Positions 17,494 through 26,811 of a stretch of DNA of 40,876 nt are shown here, piece after piece. Positions within the stretch are counted from its first letter, which is position 1. Each line of letters starts with the position of its first letter. The position numbers and the translations under genes were made by a program. This stretch comes from Bacillota bacterium. Lineage in GTDB: Bacteria; Bacillota; Clostridia; Lachnospirales; Anaerotignaceae. The notes under the pieces were generated by a model that saw only the letters and a list, made by a program, of their open reading frames with translations, ran no database searches and was not told where the DNA came from. The stretch covers positions 1-40,876 of the forward strand of contig JAFWDD010000072.1 in the NCBI GenBank assembly GCA_017534115.1. The letters are read 5' to 3'.

Positions 17494-19572
17494 TTATTTT
17501 TTCTTGGCAGAAGAGGTTTTTTTCTTATCCTTTTCAATTACATGACCGCATTTTTCATTTGCGCAGACAACCTTATTTCCCTTTTCAAGCATATATGAAC
17601 CGCAAATCGGACATTTTATAACCGCGGGTTTGTTCCATGTCATGAATTCGCATTCGGGATTGTTTTCGCATCCGTAATATACTCTGCCTTTTTTTGTCTT
17701 TTTTATAAGTACTTTTCCGCCGCATAAAGGGCAGTCCACTCCGGCTTCCTCAAGGAAAGGCTTTGTGTTTCTGCATTCCGGATATCCGGGACAGGCAAGG
17801 AATTTGCCGTATCTTCCGAATTTAACCACCATATGCCGGCCGCATTTTTCGCATATAACATCGGTTTCTTCCGGCTTGAGCTCGACCTTTTCCATCTTTT
17901 CAGCAGCGGATTCAAGAGTTTTTTCAAAATCCGGATAGAAATTTCTGATTATATCCTTCCAGTTTAATTCTCCTTCTTCAACCTTATCCAGGTCAGCTTC
18001 CATGTCGGCTGTAAAATTCATATCCGCTATGTTGGGGAAATATTCCTTCATGACAGAGTTTACAGTTTCACCCAACTCAGTGGGACAAAGAAGCTTTTTC
18101 TCCTTAACAACATAATTTCTCGCAAGAATTGTTGATAATGTAGGAGCATAGGTACTTGGTCTTCCCACGCCGATTTCCTCCAGTGTTTTTACCAAAGCCG
18201 CGTCGGAATATCTTGACGGAGGCTGGGTAAAGTGCTGCTCGGGCATGATTTTGTTTAATTTCAGCACTTCTTTTTCCTTCAATTCGGGAAGCATATCGTC
18301 TTCCTTTATGTTTCCATACACTTCAAGGAATCCTTTAAAGATTATCTGAGAGCCGGCTGCCTTGAATATATAGTCGCCTGCGGAAATTTTTACCGAAAGA
18401 ACATGATATATTGCGGGAGACATCTGGCTTGCCACGAATCTTTCCCAAATGAGTTTATATAACTTAAACTGATCGTTTGTGAGGGACTCTTTTATGGACG
18501 CGGGAGTCCGGACTACACTTGTCGGACGAATTGCCTCATGGGCATCCTGAGCTCTGCCTTTTGTTTTATAGACAGGTCTTCTCTTTGGAAGATACTCTTT
18601 TCCATATGTTTCATTTACGAATTCTTTGCATCTTTCCCATGCCTCATCGGAAATACGAACTGAGTCTGTTCTGATATACGAAATAAGTCCTACAGTTCCT
18701 TCGCCTTTAATGTTTACGCCTTCATAAAGCTGCTGGGCAATCATCATGGCTTTCTGGGTGGTTATTCCCAGAACGCGGCTTGCTTCCTGCTGAAGCGTAC
18801 TGGTTGTAAAAGGCGGATAAGGCGATCTTGCCCTTTCTGTTTCCTTAATTTCGTCTACAATATATTTTTTGCCTTTTAATTCATCAAGAATCTTATTTAC
18901 CTGTTTTTCGTTTTTCAGGTCTATTTTCCTTTTTGTATTTCCGTAGAACTTGGCTATAAATTTTTCTTTTTTGCTGTTTTCCAGCTTCGCGTCTATGGTC
19001 CAGTATTCTTCGGGAACAAAATTCCTTATTTCTTCTTCTCTGTCGCATATTATTCTGAGCGCAACAGACTGCACTCTTCCGGCGCTTAATCCGCCTTTGA
19101 TTTTTTTCCAGAGTAGACTGCTTATTTTGTATCCTACTATTCTGTCAAGAACACGTCTTGCCTGCTGAGCGTCAACCAGATCCATATCAATATCTCTGGC
19201 TTCCTTTATTGACCGTTTTACAGCTTCCTTTGTTATTTCATTAAATGTTATTCTGGATATCTTCTTGTCTTCCAGATTAAGAGCCTGCAGAAGATGCCAG
19301 CTTATAGCTTCTCCTTCGCGGTCAGGGTCAGTAGCAAGATATATTTTATCGGCGTTTTTAGCTTCTTTTCTAAGAGTTTTAAGAAGCTCGCCTTTTCCTC
19401 TTATTGTAATGTATTTAGGTTCAAAATAATTTTCCACATCAACCCCAAGCTGGCTTTTGGGCAAATCCCTAATGTGCCCCATTGATGCTTCTATTTTATA
19501 ATCAGATCCCATAAACTTTTTTATGGTTTTAGATTTTGTCGGGGATTCAACAATCACTAAATTTTTAGACAT
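17494..19572 (-). CDS. topA: DNA topoisomerase I (type IA)
   Basis: Relaxes negative supercoils by single-strand passage. 692 aa. The TOPRIM domain starts at residue 4, with Glu9 in VESPTKSKTI and the acidic triad in DPDREGEA (82-89). The catalytic Tyr299 lies in SYIRTDSVRIS. Three C-terminal four-cysteine zinc modules follow (CEKC..CPGYPEC, CPLC..CENNPEC, CPIC..CANEKC), then a Lys-rich tail. Start ATG has a GAGGTG site. dprA is upstream; rpsB follows directly, without trmFO, xerC, hslVU or codY in between as in Bacillus. Confidence 0.98.
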   Translation of the reverse strand: MSKNLVIVESPTKSKTIKKFMGSDYKIEASMGHIRDLPKSQLGVDVENYFEPKYITIRGKGELLKTLRKEAKNADKIYLATDPDREGEAISWHLLQALNLEDKKISRITFNEITKEAVKRSIKEARDIDMDLVDAQQARRVLDRIVGYKISSLLWKKIKGGLSAGRVQSVALRIICDREEEIRNFVPEEYWTIDAKLENSKKEKFIAKFYGNTKRKIDLKNEKQVNKILDELKGKKYIVDEIKETERARSPYPPFTTSTLQQEASRVLGITTQKAMMIAQQLYEGVNIKGEGTVGLISYIRTDSVRISDEAWERCKEFVNETYGKEYLPKRRPVYKTKGRAQDAHEAIRPTSVVRTPASIKESLTNDQFKLYKLIWERFVASQMSPAIYHVLSVKISAGDYIFKAAGSQIIFKGFLEVYGNIKEDDMLPELKEKEVLKLNKIMPEQHFTQPPSRYSDAALVKTLEEIGVGRPSTYAPTLSTILARNYVVKEKKLLCPTELGETVNSVMKEYFPNIADMNFTADMEADLDKVEEGELNWKDIIRNFYPDFEKTLESAAEKMEKVELKPEETDVICEKCGRHMVVKFGRYGKFLACPGYPECRNTKPFLEEAGVDCPLCGGKVLIKKTKKGRVYYGCENNPECEFMTWNKPAVIKCPICGSYMLEKGNKVVCANEKCGHVIEKDKKKTSSAKKK

Positions 19573-19667
19573 TTCACACCTCGCATTAATCTATTTTACT
19601 TATTATGACAATTTCATATATGCTGTTTTTTATAATTTATCATCTGATTCTTATAATATGTAATTCT

Positions 19668-20843
19668 TTATGCTTTCACATACCTGTTTCCCGAAATCTG
19701 TTTTATTAATCCTTTGATTTCCAATGCAGTAAGGATACCCTGAATTTCCCAGACAGGAATTTCCGTATTCTGGGTTATTGTTTCAATGTCGGCAGAATCC
19801 TTCTCTATCATTTTCATGATAACCATTTCATTCTCGGAAAGATCATCATAATTCACAGGATTTTCAGAAACAGTTGTGATTTTTTCTTCTTTGGGAATTT
19901 CAAATTCAGTTTCGATTTTATTATTGTAGGAATTAAAGCTATTTTCCGCGGCTTTATATACCCTTGGTTCCAATGGTCTCATTTGATAATTATAATATTC
20001 CATTATATTTTCCGGAGATACAGCTATATGGGCGCCGTTTGAAATATATTCGTTGGAACCAGCGTAAGATTCGCCCAGAATATCACCAGGCACAACAAAA
20101 ACATCTCTGCCTTCATCCAAAGCGCTGTCCACTGTTGTACGTGTGCCGCTTTTTCGTCCCGCTTCTATTAATAGAAGGCCTTGGGAAAGCCCGCTTATTA
20201 TACGGTTTCTTCTGGGAAAATTTCCTTTATACCCGGGGGTCCCCGGAGGATATTCTGTAATGACACAGCCGTTAAAAGCTATTTGTTCCATGAGATCCTT
20301 CTTTGATTTGGGAAAACAAATATCTATTCCTGTACCAAGGACCGCAATGGTCTTTCCGCCGGCTTCTATTGCCCACTGGTTGGCTATGGAATCTATGCCT
20401 TCAGCCATTCCGCTGACAATAATTACACCGTTTCCTGCCAGCTCATATGAAAACTTTCTGGCGACCTCCGCGCTGTAATCGGAACATTTTCTTGAACCGA
20501 CTATTGAAATAAAGAGATTGTCATCGGACGGCATTTCGCCTTTAATATAAAGTCCCCATGGCGGATCATATGTGTTCTTCAGTAAATAAGGGTACCGGCT
20601 GTTTTGTATGGAAATATACCGCACTCCGTTCTTTTCCAACTCTGCGGCTTTTTTTCTTAAATAAGAAGTATTTTTGGATTTGAATATCAATGATGTTTTA
20701 TCTTTGCCGATTAATTTATCAAGCTCATTTCGTTTTGCCTTCCAGACATTTTCGGGGTATTCATACTCTTTAATAAGAAGCTGCAATTCCTCTTTTTTGA
20801 TGCCTTTAATCTCAGAAAGCCACATCATATAGTAATCTTTCAA
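19668..20843 (-). CDS. dprA: DNA-processing protein DprA
   Basis: Binds incoming single-stranded DNA and loads RecA during natural transformation; also kept widely in non-transformable species. 391 aa. The Rossmann-type core shows IVGSRKCSDYS, VSGMAEGIDSIA, FPRRNRIISGLSQGLLLIEAG and TRTTVDSALDEGRDVFVVPG. The C-terminus is a winged-helix (DprA_WH-like) domain. The chosen start is TTG at 20843, with GGGGTG 7 nt before it; an in-frame ATG pair 15 bp downstream has no site. Upstream of topA, and divergent from the comM/yifB gene. Confidence 0.94.
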   Translation of the reverse strand: MKDYYMMWLSEIKGIKKEELQLLIKEYEYPENVWKAKRNELDKLIGKDKTSLIFKSKNTSYLRKKAAELEKNGVRYISIQNSRYPYLLKNTYDPPWGLYIKGEMPSDDNLFISIVGSRKCSDYSAEVARKFSYELAGNGVIIVSGMAEGIDSIANQWAIEAGGKTIAVLGTGIDICFPKSKKDLMEQIAFNGCVITEYPPGTPGYKGNFPRRNRIISGLSQGLLLIEAGRKSGTRTTVDSALDEGRDVFVVPGDILGESYAGSNEYISNGAHIAVSPENIMEYYNYQMRPLEPRVYKAAENSFNSYNNKIETEFEIPKEEKITTVSENPVNYDDLSENEMVIMKMIEKDSADIETITQNTEIPVWEIQGILTALEIKGLIKQISGNRYVKA

Positions 20844-20887
20844 ACCTTCTCACCCCTTATTCAAGGCCTGAGCCTTTTGTACTCTGG

Positions 20888-20896
20888 ATTATATCA
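20888..20896 (-). promoter_or_regulatory. Candidate extended -10 promoter of dprA
   Basis: On the minus strand the sequence reads TGATATAAT, an extended -10 element (TG, one base, TATAAT at 20888-20893). No good -35 is spaced correctly. It lies 45 bp upstream of the dprA start in the divergent dprA/comM intergenic region. Confidence 0.45.
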
Positions 20897-20940
20897 TAAT
20901 TCCTTTTTATTATAAAATCAATAAAAAATTTATTTTAAAT

Positions 20941-20969
20941 TTGTATTTTGCATTCATTATTGTTATTAT
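20941..20969 (+). promoter_or_regulatory. Candidate promoter of the comM operon
   Basis: TTGTAT (20941-20946), 17 bp, TATTAT (20964-20969). It lies just ahead of the AAGGAG site of comM, giving a very short 5' UTR. Moderate hexamer matches. Confidence 0.5.
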
Positions 20970-20997
20970 ATATCTAAAGGAAAGGAGATGGATTTTT

Positions 20998-22524
20998 ATG
21001 ATGTCAAAAATAAAAAGCTGCGCTCTTCTGGGCATAGACAGTTATATTGTAGATACTGAAATCGATATAAGCATGGGCATGGTTGCATTTGACATTGTAG
21101 GACTCCCCGACTCCGCGGTCAAAGAATCAAAAGAAAGAGTAAGGACAGCAATAAGAAATTCCGGATTTCTGTTTCCCCAGAAAAGACTTACGGTAAATCT
21201 GGCTCCGGCGGATATAAGAAAAGAAGGTCCCTCTTTCGACCTTCCCATTGCATTAGGCATACTTTGCTCATCGGGAGTATTGGATAAAGATATGTTTGAA
21301 GATTTTGCCGTTACCGGAGAGCTTTCTCTGGATGGCAGTGTAAAACCCGTAAACGGAGTCCTTTCCATGGTTTACGAAAGCCTTTCCAAAGGAATTAAAA
21401 ACATCATTGTTCCTTTTGACAACAAGAACGAAGCCGCTCTTGTTTCCGGAATAAACATATATCCTGCCAAAAATCTTCAGGAAATTATAAATGATTTTCA
21501 AAACAGTACATATTCCAAAAAATTTTATACTTCTGAAAAAACAGAATATGAAGAGGAAACGGAATATCTGGACTTTGCCGATGTAAAAGGCCAGGAAAAC
21601 GTAAAAAGAGCATTGGAAATCGCGGCGGCCGGAAGACATAATATCCTTATAATCGGACCTCCCGGCTCGGGAAAAACAATGCTGGCGAAAAGGCTTCCTT
21701 CCATAATGCCTCCTCTTACATTTGAGGAAAGCATAGACATTACAAAAATTTACAGTGTTTCCGGACTTTTAAAGGATAAAGGCGTTCTGGTTACAAAAAG
21801 ACCTTTCCGAGCGCCTCATCATACCATATCGCCTTCTGCGCTGACAGGAGGAGGAAGTATCCCGAAACCCGGAGAAATAAGTCTGGCTCATAACGGAGTA
21901 TTATTCCTCGACGAGCTTCCGGAATTTCCCAGGAACGTTCTGGAGATAATGAGACAGCCTTTGGAAGACAGAACCGTTACTATATCAAGAGTAAACGGAA
22001 AAATTACATATCCCAGCGATTTTATGCTCCTTGCCGCAATGAATCCCTGTCCCTGCGGATATTACGGATATGGAGATAAATGCAAATGTTCTGAAAACAA
22101 AATCCGTCAGTATCTGGGAAGGATTTCCGGACCGCTTCTTGACAGAATAGATATTAATATAGAAGCTTCTCCTGTGAACTTCAATCAGATATCCAATACA
22201 AAAAAACAGGAATCATCTGAAGATATAAAAAAACGGGTTATGAAAGCTCACGCAATACAAGCCGAAAGATACAAAGACGAAAATATTCTCTTTAACTCTC
22301 AGCTTTCTCCCAATCAAATCGAAAAATACTGCAAGCTGGACGATGCGTCACTTAAGTTTATGAAACAAGCCTTTGAAAAAATGAACTTAAGCGCAAGAGC
22401 TTATCATAAAATCCTGAAAATGGCGCGTACAGCCGCGGATTTAGCGGGAGAAGAGAATATTAAGCTGGAACATCTGGCAGAGGTTATAAGATACAGAAAT
22501 CTGGACAGAAAATTTTTATTATAA
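20998..22524 (+). CDS. comM: YifB/ComM-family AAA ATPase (Mg chelatase-like)
   Basis: Hexameric AAA+ protein; in some Gram-negatives ComM is a branch-migration helicase needed for transformation, but its role in Clostridia is less clear. 508 aa from ATG 20998, placed 10 nt after AAGGAG; an open frame continues upstream without a site. Lon-protease-like S5 domain first, then Walker A GPPGSGKTMLAKR near residues 218-230, the Walker B region HNGVLFLDELPEF, the cysteine-rich AMNPCPCGYYGYGDKC, and the C-terminal RAYHKILKMARTAADLAG lid. Divergent from dprA, heads a three-gene unit. Confidence 0.93.
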   Translation: MMSKIKSCALLGIDSYIVDTEIDISMGMVAFDIVGLPDSAVKESKERVRTAIRNSGFLFPQKRLTVNLAPADIRKEGPSFDLPIALGILCSSGVLDKDMFEDFAVTGELSLDGSVKPVNGVLSMVYESLSKGIKNIIVPFDNKNEAALVSGINIYPAKNLQEIINDFQNSTYSKKFYTSEKTEYEEETEYLDFADVKGQENVKRALEIAAAGRHNILIIGPPGSGKTMLAKRLPSIMPPLTFEESIDITKIYSVSGLLKDKGVLVTKRPFRAPHHTISPSALTGGGSIPKPGEISLAHNGVLFLDELPEFPRNVLEIMRQPLEDRTVTISRVNGKITYPSDFMLLAAMNPCPCGYYGYGDKCKCSENKIRQYLGRISGPLLDRIDINIEASPVNFNQISNTKKQESSEDIKKRVMKAHAIQAERYKDENILFNSQLSPNQIEKYCKLDDASLKFMKQAFEKMNLSARAYHKILKMARTAADLAGEENIKLEHLAEVIRYRNLDRKFLL

Positions 22525-22541
22525 AAAAAGGAGATTTTATT

Positions 22542-23375
22542 ATGCCTTCAAACAGAGAAATAGATGAACTCAGCAGAAGATATTATAATGTCAGCGAGCT
22601 TCTGAGAATGGGCTGGATTATATTCAAGGCAAACATAGGCCCTATACTTATCATAACAGCCTGTATTTATCTGCCCCTTTGCATTGTGGAGCAGCTTATA
22701 CAGCAAAACGCCGATGTAATTCAGAATTCCCTGAATTTTACAAACCTGCTTTCCAGCAGAGAGATGCTTATGGAGTTTTTCTCATCCGAAACAGGTAAAA
22801 GCTGGATTATGCTTTCTTTTATAAATACATTTCTGGAAATGGTTTTCGCGCCTTTGGTGATTGTGGCCATAGCTAAGCTTGCCCAAAGCTTTATATATGA
22901 TAAAGATACTTCAAATCCGGGTAAATTCGTTGCTTTTGCCCTTTCAAAAATACATTGGGTAATAATATGCAATATTATCTGCAAAGCATTAATAATGTTG
23001 GGATTTGTAGCCTTTATAATTCCAGGAATACTGTTCCTTATCATATTTTATTTTGTAAACTACGCTATTTCCTTAAGCGACAGAAGAGGCTTAAGCTCTT
23101 TGAAACACAGTCTGCTTCTTTCGCGAGGACGAAAATTCAGAATATTCGCTTACGGAATCGCGTTTTTCCTCATGAGCTTCGTAATAGAATATTTTGTCGG
23201 ATATGCGTTTGCCGCATCGGTAAACCAGTTTTCTTCAATGGTTCTGATGAAATACATATTGGGAGTGAATAAAGCGTTTTTCACTATTCCCATAGCAATC
23301 TGGTATCTGAATATGGAATTTACGGCTATGATAAGACCATACTCCGATGAAACCGTTCTTGACGATGATGAATAA
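22542..23375 (+). CDS. Multi-pass membrane protein of unknown function
   Basis: 277 aa. Cytoplasmic-looking N-terminus (about 30 residues), then roughly six hydrophobic segments, starting at residues 32-52 (PILIITACIYLPLCIV). A conserved-looking cytoplasmic loop SLSDRRGLSSLKHSLLLSRG separates two C-terminal helix pairs. The layout resembles the membrane domains of the DUF975 / glycerophosphodiester phosphodiesterase-membrane type, but I cannot assign a function. Strong AAGGAG site 17 bp after comM, followed by fbp after 32 bp, so it is probably co-transcribed with both. Confidence 0.8.
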   Translation: MPSNREIDELSRRYYNVSELLRMGWIIFKANIGPILIITACIYLPLCIVEQLIQQNADVIQNSLNFTNLLSSREMLMEFFSSETGKSWIMLSFINTFLEMVFAPLVIVAIAKLAQSFIYDKDTSNPGKFVAFALSKIHWVIICNIICKALIMLGFVAFIIPGILFLIIFYFVNYAISLSDRRGLSSLKHSLLLSRGRKFRIFAYGIAFFLMSFVIEYFVGYAFAASVNQFSSMVLMKYILGVNKAFFTIPIAIWYLNMEFTAMIRPYSDETVLDDDE

Positions 23376-23407
23376 ATTCCGCTAACTGATACAAAGGAGG
23401 CAAATAT

Positions 23408-25381
23408 ATGGAAACCAAAAAACCTGACGATTTAAAATACCTTCAGCTTCTTTCAATGAAATATCCAAACATAAATTCCGTAAGCTCTGAGCTTATAAAT
23501 CTCTCGGCTATACTGAACCTTCCCAAAGGAACAGAGCATTTCATATCCGATATACACGGAGAATATGAAGCATTCAGCCATGTTCTGAGAAACGCTTCCG
23601 GAGTTGTAAAAAATCATATTGATTATATTTTCGGAACATCTATGAGAGAAAGCGAGAAAAAGGAAATCGCAACCTTGATTTACTATCCCGAACAGAAAAT
23701 CGAAGTCGTTATGGAAAAAGAAACAGATCCTGTGGACTGGTACAGAATTACCCTGCACAGACTTATAATCATATGCAAGCATCTTTCGGAAAAATACAGC
23801 CGCGCAAAGGTAAGAAAATTCATACCGGCAGATTTCTCATACATAATCGAAGAACTTCTCCATGAGGAAAACTACACGGAAGACAAACAGCTTTATTACA
23901 ACGAAATCATCGAAACCATTGTAAGACTTAATCAGGCTGACAGATTCATAATCGCCATGTCCAACCTTATCCAGCGTCTTGCTATTGACAGACTTCATAT
24001 TATAGGCGACATATACGACAGAGGAAGCGGTGCGGTCAAAATTATGGATGCTCTCAGCAATTACCATTCATTTGACATACAATGGGGCAACCATGACGTA
24101 GCCTGGATGGGCGCTGCAGCCGGAAGTCAGGCTCTTATCTGCAATGTTATCCGTATTTCCGCAAAATACTCTAATTTAGATATAATCGAAGACGGATATG
24201 GAATAAACCTTATTCCGCTTGCTACATTTGCTCTTTCTGCCTATAAGGACGATCCATGCACAAACTTCATGCCGGATAACTGTAAGGAGGACGACCTTTC
24301 CGCTTATCAGGAATCCTCTCTTATTGCGAAAATGCACAAGGCCATTGCGGTAATTCAGTTTAAAGAAGAATATCAGATTATACAGAGACATCCTGAATTC
24401 AACATGGATTCACGAAATATGCTCCACAAAATAGATTTTGAAAACGGTACAATTGAGTTAAACGGGAAGATTTATGAAATGAACGATAAAAATTTCCCTA
24501 CGATCGATCCCAAAGACCCTTATGCTCTTTCTCCCGAAGAACAGGTTGTAATCGACAAAATCAAATCATCTTTCGTAAACAGCGAAAAGCTTCAGAATCA
24601 TGTAAGACTTTTATACAGCAAAGGAAATATGTATAAGATTTACAATGACAATCTTCTTTTCCACGGAGGAATTCCCTTTAATGACGATGGGACTCTGAAA
24701 GAAGTAACTATAAGAGGAAAAGTATATAAGGGAAAGGATTACCTTGATGCCTGCGAAAAGGCTGTCAGAGAAGGATATTTCAATACACCCCATTCAGAAA
24801 TCAAGCGTTTCTGCATGGATATAATCTGGTATATGTGGTGCGGAGAAAACTCTCCTCTTTTCGGCAAAAAGAAAATGGCTACATTTGAAAGATATTTCCT
24901 CACAGATAAAGACACACATAAAGAGGAATATAATCCTTACTACAAAAACAGAAACGATATAAACATAAGCAAGACTGTTCTGGAAAATTTCGGGCTGGAT
25001 CCTGACAATTCAATCATCATAAACGGACATGTTCCCGTTAAGGTTTCCAAAGGAGAAAGCCCTATTAAAGCAGGCGGAAGAATGTTCGTTATTGACGGCG
25101 GATTCGCCAAAGCATACCAGAAGGAAACAGGAATCGCGGGATATACTCTGATTTACAATTCCCACGGACTTGTCCTTGTTTCCCATGAGCCTTTCATATC
25201 CACGGAAAAAGCCATTCTGGATGAGATAGATATTCATTCCTCAACTGTACTTAAAAAATACTCTCAGAAGAGGATACTCATAAAAGATACGGATGTGGGC
25301 AAGGAAATTTTGAAAGAAATCGAGGACCTGACTGATTTGCTGGATGCTTATCAGCAAGGTTTCCTGACAGAGAAAATTTAA
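23408..25381 (+). CDS. fbp: Fructose-1,6-bisphosphatase, class III
   Basis: Gluconeogenic phosphatase converting fructose 1,6-bisphosphate to fructose 6-phosphate; class III enzymes occur mainly in Firmicutes. 657 aa. Metallophosphatase motifs are HFISDIHGEYEAF (Asp48, His50), HIIGDIYDRG near residues 197-206 and IQWGNHDVAWMG near 222-233. Later metal-site histidines are in LLFHGGIPF and IINGHVPVK. Strong AAAGGAGG site. Third gene of the comM unit; ends at a terminator shared with the convergent sleB. Confidence 0.97.
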   Translation: METKKPDDLKYLQLLSMKYPNINSVSSELINLSAILNLPKGTEHFISDIHGEYEAFSHVLRNASGVVKNHIDYIFGTSMRESEKKEIATLIYYPEQKIEVVMEKETDPVDWYRITLHRLIIICKHLSEKYSRAKVRKFIPADFSYIIEELLHEENYTEDKQLYYNEIIETIVRLNQADRFIIAMSNLIQRLAIDRLHIIGDIYDRGSGAVKIMDALSNYHSFDIQWGNHDVAWMGAAAGSQALICNVIRISAKYSNLDIIEDGYGINLIPLATFALSAYKDDPCTNFMPDNCKEDDLSAYQESSLIAKMHKAIAVIQFKEEYQIIQRHPEFNMDSRNMLHKIDFENGTIELNGKIYEMNDKNFPTIDPKDPYALSPEEQVVIDKIKSSFVNSEKLQNHVRLLYSKGNMYKIYNDNLLFHGGIPFNDDGTLKEVTIRGKVYKGKDYLDACEKAVREGYFNTPHSEIKRFCMDIIWYMWCGENSPLFGKKKMATFERYFLTDKDTHKEEYNPYYKNRNDINISKTVLENFGLDPDNSIIINGHVPVKVSKGESPIKAGGRMFVIDGGFAKAYQKETGIAGYTLIYNSHGLVLVSHEPFISTEKAILDEIDIHSSTVLKKYSQKRILIKDTDVGKEILKEIEDLTDLLDAYQQGFLTEKI

Positions 25382-25396
25382 AACCATTACACAAAA

Positions 25397-25427
25397 GCCG
25401 CTTTTCGGTGTTAATCCGATCAGCGGC
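25397..25427. terminator. Bidirectional terminator between fbp and sleB
   Basis: GCCGCT (25397-25402) pairs with AGCGGC (25422-25427). An inner TCGG/CCGA step (25405-25408 and 25416-25419) lies inside. CTTTTC follows on the plus strand and TTTTG on the minus strand. It sits in the 51-bp gap between two convergent stop codons. Confidence 0.75.
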
Positions 25428-25432
25428 CTTTT

Positions 25433-26113
25433 CTATGCGCTTCCTCCGAAAACATGTCTCCCGATAGCCGTTTCTATGGGTATGGACCAAATCCACTGAC
25501 TGGTTGCCGTAGCCGGATTCCAGTAATACAAAGCTCCTCCTGTGGGGTCTGCTCCGTTTAGTGCATCTCTTGCGGCGTTTATTGCCGTTTCGTCAACTCC
25601 CAGATATATCTGACCGTCATTTACCGCGCTGAATGCTCCGTTTTGAAAAACAACCTCGTACACACTATTAGGAAAAACTTCGCTTTCCACTCTGTTCAAT
25701 ACTACCGCGCCGATCGCTACCTGTCCTTCATAAGGTTCACCTCTGCCCTCACCGTATATTACCGAAGCAAGCAGATACAGGTCATCTTCATAAATAGATT
25801 CGGATGTAATAATTCCAAGAGCTTCTAATGTCATATTCCCCGCTATCCCGTCAATGGTAAGACCTTTTTGTCTCTGAAAATCTCTTACTGCCTGGGCCGT
25901 GGCCGGACCGTAAATTCCGTCAATCGCTCCATTATACAAGTCGAGTTTGGAAAGACGTTCCTGTATTTCCCTGACTTCGTTGCCTGTGGAGCCCTGACGA
26001 TATGCAATAACCTCTCTGGCTTCTGAATAATCCAAAATCCTGTCCATAAAAAACGCGGAAGCGCTTATGCACAAAATCAGCAAAAATACAGTTATTATAT
26101 AACTCTTTTTCAT
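25433..26113 (-). CDS. sleB: Spore cortex-lytic enzyme, SleB type
   Basis: Cell-wall hydrolase that degrades spore cortex during germination. 226 aa. N-terminal signal/anchor helix (residues 5-22), PG_binding_1 domain (about 43-99, GNEVREIQERLSKL through VDGIAGNMTLEAL-type repeats), then a Hydrolase_2/SleB catalytic domain (about 112-224) with the family Glu in YGEGRGEPYEGQ (Glu122 is the likely catalytic residue). Strong GGAGG site, 12 bp after spoIIR. The usual partner ypeB does not follow. The PG-binding domain favours SleB over CwlJ. Confidence 0.9.
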   Translation of the reverse strand: MKKSYIITVFLLILCISASAFFMDRILDYSEAREVIAYRQGSTGNEVREIQERLSKLDLYNGAIDGIYGPATAQAVRDFQRQKGLTIDGIAGNMTLEALGIITSESIYEDDLYLLASVIYGEGRGEPYEGQVAIGAVVLNRVESEVFPNSVYEVVFQNGAFSAVNDGQIYLGVDETAINAARDALNGADPTGGALYYWNPATATSQWIWSIPIETAIGRHVFGGSA

Positions 26114-26125
26114 AGATCCTCCAAA

Positions 26126-26758
26126 CTACGTTAAAAGCTCCTGCCACTTTTCCACAACGAAAAATTTTATGTTTACTTTTGATTTTTTCTCATTTTCGGA
26201 ATAGTCTATTATTTCCAAATCTTTTTCCGATAAAGTTTTGCTTAGAATCTCATATCCTTCATTATAAAATGTCTCTTCTGTAAGACAAAGAGGCGGAAAC
26301 AGCACACACCACCAGTTTTTTCCCTTTGCCTCGCCTATGGAAACCTTCAACGCTATATAATTTCCTGCGGGAAAACAAAAGACTCCGTAATATTTCAATG
26401 GGAATTCCTCTTTAACAAGAACAGCGTTCACCGGATAATTCAGTCCTTCGGATTTAAGAGTATTTTCTGAAATGGTTTCAATTTCCGGTATTTTTTTATA
26501 AAGAGTTTCCAATGCTTCGTCTTTTGTTTCCGCTTTAGTAAACTCTTTTCCAATATTTTTAAGAATCTCATCCCGAACCAGAAGCTTGATCTCCTGATCC
26601 TCGGGCAAATTGCTGTTAGCTATGACATGAAGACGTATTACCTTGTCGGATATGCTTTTCTGTGCTGATACTGAATACAAATATGTGCCGAACATCAAAA
26701 CGGCAGTCAGTCCCAGCAAATATATCAATATCAGATTCTTTCTTATTCCTGTACTCAT
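26126..26758 (-). CDS. spoIIR: Stage II sporulation protein R
   Basis: Secreted forespore signal that activates SpoIIGA in the mother cell, so pro-sigma-E is processed; normally made under sigma-F. 210 aa. One N-terminal membrane/signal helix (residues 9-28), then the family core KVIRLHVIANSNLPEDQE (39-56) followed by KLLVRDEIL, and the WWCVLFPPLCL motif near residues 142-152. Strong GGAGGT site. It lies 47 bp behind the germinant-receptor C gene, with a possible internal promoter in that gap, and 12 bp before sleB. Confidence 0.95.
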   Translation of the reverse strand: MSTGIRKNLILIYLLGLTAVLMFGTYLYSVSAQKSISDKVIRLHVIANSNLPEDQEIKLLVRDEILKNIGKEFTKAETKDEALETLYKKIPEIETISENTLKSEGLNYPVNAVLVKEEFPLKYYGVFCFPAGNYIALKVSIGEAKGKNWWCVLFPPLCLTEETFYNEGYEILSKTLSEKDLEIIDYSENEKKSKVNIKFFVVEKWQELLT

Positions 26759-26783
26759 ATATTACCTCCGTATTACTACGGAA

Positions 26784-26811
26784 ATTATAGACAATCAGGC
26801 TGATTTTATAC
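26784..26811 (-). promoter_or_regulatory. Possible internal promoter before spoIIR
   Basis: On the minus strand, GTATA (26807-26811) lies 17 bp upstream of TATAAT (26784-26789), with GTC just before the latter. Read as sigma-F/G, the GTATA box and GTCTATAAT fit loosely (G....A.A.T); read as sigma-A, the -10 is perfect and the -35 poor. Either could let spoIIR be expressed earlier than the ger genes. Confidence 0.35.
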
